Origin: Channa striata
Lineage: Eukaryota; Chordata; Actinopteri; Anabantiformes; Channidae
DNA length: 64,000 bases
Assembly (NCBI GenBank): GCA_033026295.1
Contig: CM065181.1
Span: 9,023,001 to 9,087,000, forward strand
Direction of reading: 5' to 3'
Program-made: the position numbers and the translations under genes
The notes under the pieces: model-generated
Database searches by the model: none
Seen by the model: the letters and a program-made list of their open reading frames with translations, nothing else
What the model was told of the DNA's origin: nothing
Shown: positions 58,396-64,000 of the stretch, one piece after another
Numbering within the stretch: the first letter of the stretch is position 1
Layout of the letters: each line of letters opens with the position of its first letter

Positions 58396-60134
58396 ATTAA
58401 TGATTTTTCAGCGACTTTCACTGTGTTCAGACATTACTCAGGATCAGATTTTTGAGAATATGTCAAACGAAATATATTTGGGAGTTTTTATTGAAAAAGT
58501 GAGCACATTAGAACCGCATTCATTGATACTACATTAAAGATACGCGACTGATATATGAACAAGCTATGACAATGAACATTTTGCACACCTCTTTCCTCAA
58601 ATACTCATTTGATTAAGAAAGGTAGGGGCATAAATGAGATCACATTACAAGGCTGATACCCCTAAAAGCAGACTTTCCCCGTAAACATTTCTGACATGAA
58701 ATGCATATGCTCTATGATGATATGCGTGGAGAGCTGGAGTCATGTGCTCTCAAGGAGTGGAGTTGGAGGCAGGCTGTGGAGTGGGGCGCAGCAGCAGCCT
58801 CCGCTGTCCTTGTGCGCCCTCGCCTGTCCGAAAGAAGGAAAAGGCCCCGAGCGGCGAGCACCCCCTCCCCCACGCAGCCATTTATGGAGTGAGGGAAATT
58901 CCTTTGGCTTTCTCCTCCGACTCTTTCATCTAGTCAGCAAAGGGGGGAAAAAGTAAACCACCTCTTTCTCTCCATCTCCCCTCCCCCACCATCTGACGAC
59001 TTGATGTTGCTGCCGGTTTGACAGTCTGAAAACCTCTCAGTTTGCTTGTGTCTACCTGGCCAGAGGCAGCATTCTATCCCCAAAAGCTGTGATATTATAT
59101 TTACTGATGAAAAATGCATGGAGCCTTTTTGTACTTGAATCAGTAGGTGTGAAAATGTGTATAAGTCGGTGGTGTTTTTTTTTTATTATTATTGTGAGTA
59201 TTACATTTGGAGGCAGCACCATCAAGCAGTCCATGAAATACCAGCGTTTGCTGATTGTTAATGAACAACCAAAAACTAATGGAGAAAGCAAACAGAAGCT
59301 GAGGAAACTTCTCTCCGTCAAACAGCAATAATATTTAGCCAGAAAGCCAAATGCACAGGATTTTCTGACACTGCAGTATTTGTTCCATAAGTTAGCAGCT
59401 CAATAAACATCTGGACGCGGGCCGGGTCAAATATTGTTTATTCGTGTACATATTATTTTATATCAATAAGCGTTAAGCATCCAAATGGACAATTCTTTAC
59501 TCCGATCACACCAGAGATGGTGAGTGCTTGACTGACTGAGACATTTAAAAAGTTTTAGCGACTGGGTTTGTTTATTTCTTCCACAATCATAAGGATGGAC
59601 TGTGGATGTGTTATACCTCACAGATTTCTATTGAAGTGCCCAAACATGGCAAAGGTCTTATTGTTTTGCTGCTTACCAGTAGTTATGCAATGGGTCGTGG
59701 ACAGGGCAGATGGGATCTTATGATCATTGTGAGATAACACTTACAGTTTTGCGCAACAGACTTGACCTTGTGGTTTACAGTAGTGTCACTTATATTGTGT
59801 GTGTTTTAGATAGTGAGTGACAGCCGATGGGTTTGGAGAGTTTCCTGATTGTTCACAAATGTTTCCTTAATTATGTGAAAGAAAAAAACTCTTTCTACAG
59901 TCCATATGTCTAACATATAATTTGTTCGAAATCCTGCACATTCTGGACTGCAGTCACGTGATTCTGTGTCTAGTTTTGCAGGGGAACATCAAAGAAGGGG
60001 GAGCGCCCCCCGCGGCAGACACTGCAGAATGCGCCCCTCAGTTTTACTAGCCAGCCCAACTTGAACTTGACCATGGAGCCTGCGCACTACGCATGTAATC
60101 CAATCCATGGACCTGGCAGAGCAGACCTGACAGA

Positions 60135-60156
60135 TTTTTTTTTTTTTTTTTTTTTT
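60135..60156. repeat. T homopolymer
   Basis: 22 consecutive T in the evx1-hoxa13 spacer. Confidence 0.9.
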
Positions 60157-61760
60157 GCTTTAAGCACAAAAAGAATTTCAGTCTAATAGACCAGCGACCG
60201 AATGGGTTTGGAGGATGTTCAGTCTGCCGCTGGTTGAGGTGCACCGCGTTTCTCACAAGGAACCTGGAAGAAAATAAATTGCAGCCACTCTTTCATTATC
60301 GTGGCCCCTCCCGTCTCCGTTGCTTCAACTTGGCCTTGAAACAGGATGACGCAGCCACCAGTGCGTTTACTCGCTGACCTTGGAGCCAAACATGTCCTGA
60401 TGACTGGAGCTGGAAGTCTCTGCGCTGTGAGAGCGGTTTTATCGCTCTTCCCTGCTCCATCCTGCAAACCCCGCGCTATTACACTCGGGGCTTAGCAAGC
60501 CACTGAGATCAGGCCTGTATTACCCCATTAAAGGGGAAAACATCACGGGGGTATGGCTTACCACCAATTCAGCAGTAGCAAGGCAACACACCAGGTGCAA
60601 AGCCCCGACGTTTCACAAGAGTCCATGTAATTCTTAGGCTGCTCTGTGCGTCTAGGCATCTTTGAGGAAGGTGATATTTACGAGTCCTTCTGGTTGCAAG
60701 TGGGTCTTTATTTTTAGAGAGAGTTGCTGTCATCAGCTGCAATTGCAAGTATGTACCCCCATGCATTTTTTTCTCGTCTGATATGTTTTAGCTGATAATA
60801 ATGGGCTTTGCAGTGCCGCTGGCCGGAGGTGGATCTGGACGTATTGAGGAGTTTCTCCATAAGTTGCAGTTCTTGTGCTCACGTCGTGTTGCGTGCAAAG
60901 CAACGATCAGATGGTATCCAGCTGATTTGCATGGGACTGGAAGTGAAGAAGTCTGCTGCTTTCCTCAAAAGCAACTCCTTAAATCGTCCACACATCTATA
61001 GCTTCTTTTTCATACTTCTGCTGATTCATATGAATATTATACGGGACGTTATAGCTATTTTGTTTTTTCAGATTTCCTTGGTATTTTAAAGGCTACAAAT
61101 AGTTTTTTAAATACACCAAACGCATCTCTGTTTGGACTTGTTTCTTGCAGTCACGTTGCAATTAAGGATGTTATAAATATATTGCTAAATAGAAAATAAA
61201 AAAATCCAATATACGTTTTACTAAAGAAATTACGGCAATGGGATGCAATTTTACAATTAGAATATGCTGTCTTTATTGTTAGCGATTAGAACAAACAATT
61301 AAAGTACTTGTCTTCACATTCAGGCGCTGTTTTCTTCTACCAGCAGTTTTCTACAGCCAGTTTAAAAAATACAAATGTTAGACTTATCAGTATTGGTTTA
61401 AAATTCAACAGTTGATGGATTTTTAATGTTTGTCCTGCTGGTAAATAACTTTTGCGACAATTTTCGTTGTTTTAAAACAATTTCCCTCAAAAAAAGCAAA
61501 ACGAACTCACCACAGCCTATTCAACAACAGGTGGCACATTTAAACACACTACATCGGGTAGTTTGACGCAATAAGTCGTGTTACCCACTCTGCATTAGAT
61601 ATGCATTTGCCATAACTTTTCTTTGTAGTGAACATGATTTCGAACTCTGAACTCGAAAATACGTTCCTTATTTCGGCCTTGTACTATTAATGGAGTCTGC
61701 GCAAAGCAAAGGCCCAAAAACATATTTTTAAGAATGTAGAAGAATTGAAATCCCGCTCCC

Positions 61761-61822
61761 AATAATGTAATAATAATAATATAATAATATAATAATCAAT
61801 AATTATAATAATAATAATAATT
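61761..61822. repeat. AAT-rich simple repeat
   Basis: TAATAATAAT-type tract of about 60 nt with interruptions. Confidence 0.85.
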
Positions 61823-64000
61823 TCATCACAGACTATTTTGTGCAGAGACACAGCTAAAATGAACAACCAAAAACAACAAAAACTGATTTGCAGTTTCAGT
61901 TGTAAGCAGATGTGGTCTCTATTCAAAAATCCAACAGATGTTGAACGGACTGAAAGAAAACTGCAGACTTTTTTTATATACGGAGATTCCTGTATGCCAA
62001 TAAATTATTTTAGCTTACAGGCGCATCCTTTAGCAGGCTGTTAACACAACATTTAAGACTTCTGCAGGAGAAATTGAATCAGAACGCATTTAGCACAGGA
62101 CGTCTCAATCAAAACACACGTCAGGGACACCTTGGGAGTTCATCTTTTCACTTAATCGCAGACCTTAAGTTGGTCTATCATGGTTTTTCATAATCACAGC
62201 ACGGGCGACCGTCCAGAAAATATGGAAAAGTACAGTGTGTCACCGCCCTGTGGTTCACTGCTCTGACCACAAAAGCATATGAGGCTGTTATGTTTTGACA
62301 ACTTTTGACAGTGCTCCGCTTTAAACACGTGTCATCAACAACACTTTGACTGTGTGTAAGTCGTCTTAGCAGCCAGTTTTATAACACAATTTATGTTATT
62401 AACAATAGAAATTTATAGTCTGGGATCACTTTATATAGGCCTTCCCTTTACCCAGGCTTCAGGCGCTGAGGCCGTGGAATAAAAGCTCTTTCTGCCTCTG
62501 GCTGCGTAATATGAAGGCCAACACAAACAAGAGGCTGAGTTTTGATAAGAACCTCAGAGAAAAAGCTTTCAGGCTGTTCTCCAACTCTCAAGGGGAGTCA
62601 CTGGAACCTCCAGGGACACTTCAGACTGATATCAAAATCAAAATATGACCCAGTGATCCCCATTAGAGGTTACATCATTTTAGTCCTGCTCGCGTGCCAT
62701 CTTCCTGATACTTTTCAGTTTCAGAGTTTGTGAAAATGAGAATTTCATGCTAAATTAACAAGTTAACAAGTGTTTTCCAGGAGTGTTCCTGGGACACTGT
62801 GTAAGCGGAAATGTGTGTCTGTTTGGCGGGACAGTGTGTGCGTCCCTTCACACAGTGTGTGTTCATTGTACTTTGGGATGTCTCATGTCTGGCTTGACCA
62901 CAGGCTGGCGGCCACCGCGCTGGCGAGGACGCATGGTTGTTCTGACACTTGAAGCACGAATTTGGACAAAAATACAGAACGTGGATAATACACATGGTCT
63001 ATGAATGAAACGCATCTTAGCTGAATTAAAACAAAGTTACAAACATCTTGGCTGTAATCAGGACAGATTAGATTTAAAATAAATAATCTTGATTATTCCT
63101 TTTCAATAATCAGTATGTTTAATGATTAGGACAATCGTGTTCATTTCGTAGCTCGATTTACCTACACTGAAGAAAATGCCACAGGGCAGTGGGAAACAGG
63201 CTAGGCCTTGTGCACTCCTTGACTCATGGTTGTTGCTACACGTTGTTGCTGAATGATTTCATTACTATTTACTCAATATATGATCATTTGAAGACAAAAC
63301 CAGACTACTGCGCATAGTTTGGAATGACTCATATTTTATTTGAGCGATATGAACAATTGGAAACACTGCAAAAATCAAACCCATCTTATTTACAATATAG
63401 CAAACAATCACATTAAAGACGATTGGGGGAAAGTATAAAAATTACACACGTTGAAGAATTTAATAACTTGAATATTTAAAGATAGATTCTGAACAAGCGG
63501 AGGGTCTGTATTTTTAATACAGCCTATCTCACGTTTTTAACACAAAGAGCCTCAGATTTTGTTTTTGTTTATTTTTGTTTGCCCGATTATTGAATTTTTA
63601 CAACAACTACTCGTGTGTAAAAGGTATAAATTGTGCTAATGTAATTTTAAAATTTTTGACTTTTGATAATAGCCTTTCAGGGATGAAGAAAACTTGTCTA
63701 TAGTTTAAATGAGAAGCAACCCAGTACCTCAATCATACATTTAAATCATTAAATTAGCCAAAACACAGCAGTCTTTCATACTTTGGTTGGCTCAACACAG
63801 AGATGCACCTTCCCCCATGTTCAAAACATAATTTTTTATACTTTTATTTTTTTAAGGAAAGACTCCATTAGCACAGTTTTATTTTTGCATGGTTTGTTTC
63901 AATGTCAGCTGTCACAACACAAACCCTCAAATATTACATAACTTTTGCGATCCTATGTCTATGTTCAGCCAAATAGAGGCTTTGAAATAACATGATTTAT

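Larger units (their letters stand above)
57481..64000. other. evx1-hoxa13 spacer (start)
   Basis: No coding exon was recognised. It contains a repeat fragment (58301-58395), a T run (60135-60156), an AAT tract (61761-61822), a more complex block (about 62130-62530) and an AT-rich right edge. In the conserved HoxA order the next gene, hoxa13, should be transcribed rightward beyond 64000. Confidence 0.6.

Noticed and set aside
57481..64000. Search for hoxa13 exons or a Hox homeobox
   Set aside because: No homeodomain-encoding sequence or Hox13 N-terminal motif was found on either strand. The gene must lie beyond the edge.
1..64000. tRNA, rRNA and known Hox-cluster microRNA genes
   Set aside because: No tRNA A/B-box pair, rRNA stretch or mir-10/mir-196 mature sequence was recognised by eye.

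Overview
This window is vertebrate, and almost certainly teleost, genomic DNA. It holds three intron-containing genes in the order TAX1BP1 (minus) - HIBADH (plus) - EVX1 (minus). In vertebrates this block lies just 5' of the HoxA cluster, and all three relative orientations match the human arrangement. The teleost call rests on compact introns, many CA/TG microsatellites, a decayed Tc1-like transposon, several dispersed repeats I recognise from fish genomes, and protein differences from the mammalian orthologues. The species cannot be named from the sequence.

Layout. Positions 1-14249 hold 15 coding exons of tax1bp1, an autophagy cargo receptor and A20 adaptor. The first coding exon is at 14035-14223. 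The last exon visible is at 24-67, so the C-terminal zinc fingers fall off the left edge. About 15.6-16.24 kb is a compact head-to-head promoter region shared with hibadh. Positions 16238-37330 hold hibadh, mitochondrial 3-hydroxyisobutyrate dehydrogenase of valine catabolism. It has eight coding exons encoding 329 residues, a very large intron 4 (11.5 kb) and a convincing polyadenylation site near 37310. Positions 37.3-54.6 kb hold no gene I can support. This stretch is probably regulatory and contains complex-looking blocks near 39 kb, 47 kb and 51.6-53.6 kb. Positions 54834-57165 hold evx1, an even-skipped-class homeodomain factor with three coding exons and 375 residues. Positions 57.5-64.0 kb are the start of the evx1-hoxa13 spacer. 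By synteny hoxa13 should lie past the right edge on the plus strand, and none of its coding sequence is visible here.

How the parts relate. The three proteins do not form one pathway. Their linkage is best explained by long-range regulation: in mammals the EVX1-HIBADH-TAX1BP1 interval carries enhancers for 5' HoxA genes and EVX1, and housekeeping genes are kept as bystanders. All coding exons have GT-AG boundaries and compatible phases, and no frameshift or internal stop was found, so the genes look intact.

I found no new multi-gene system. The most interesting leads are a Gly-to-Ala change in a conserved hibadh loop, a large acidic exon in tax1bp1, a palindromic cluster of NK2-type motifs downstream of evx1, and four similarly oriented CTCF-like motifs in tax1bp1 and hibadh. 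Conservation and binding could not be tested here.
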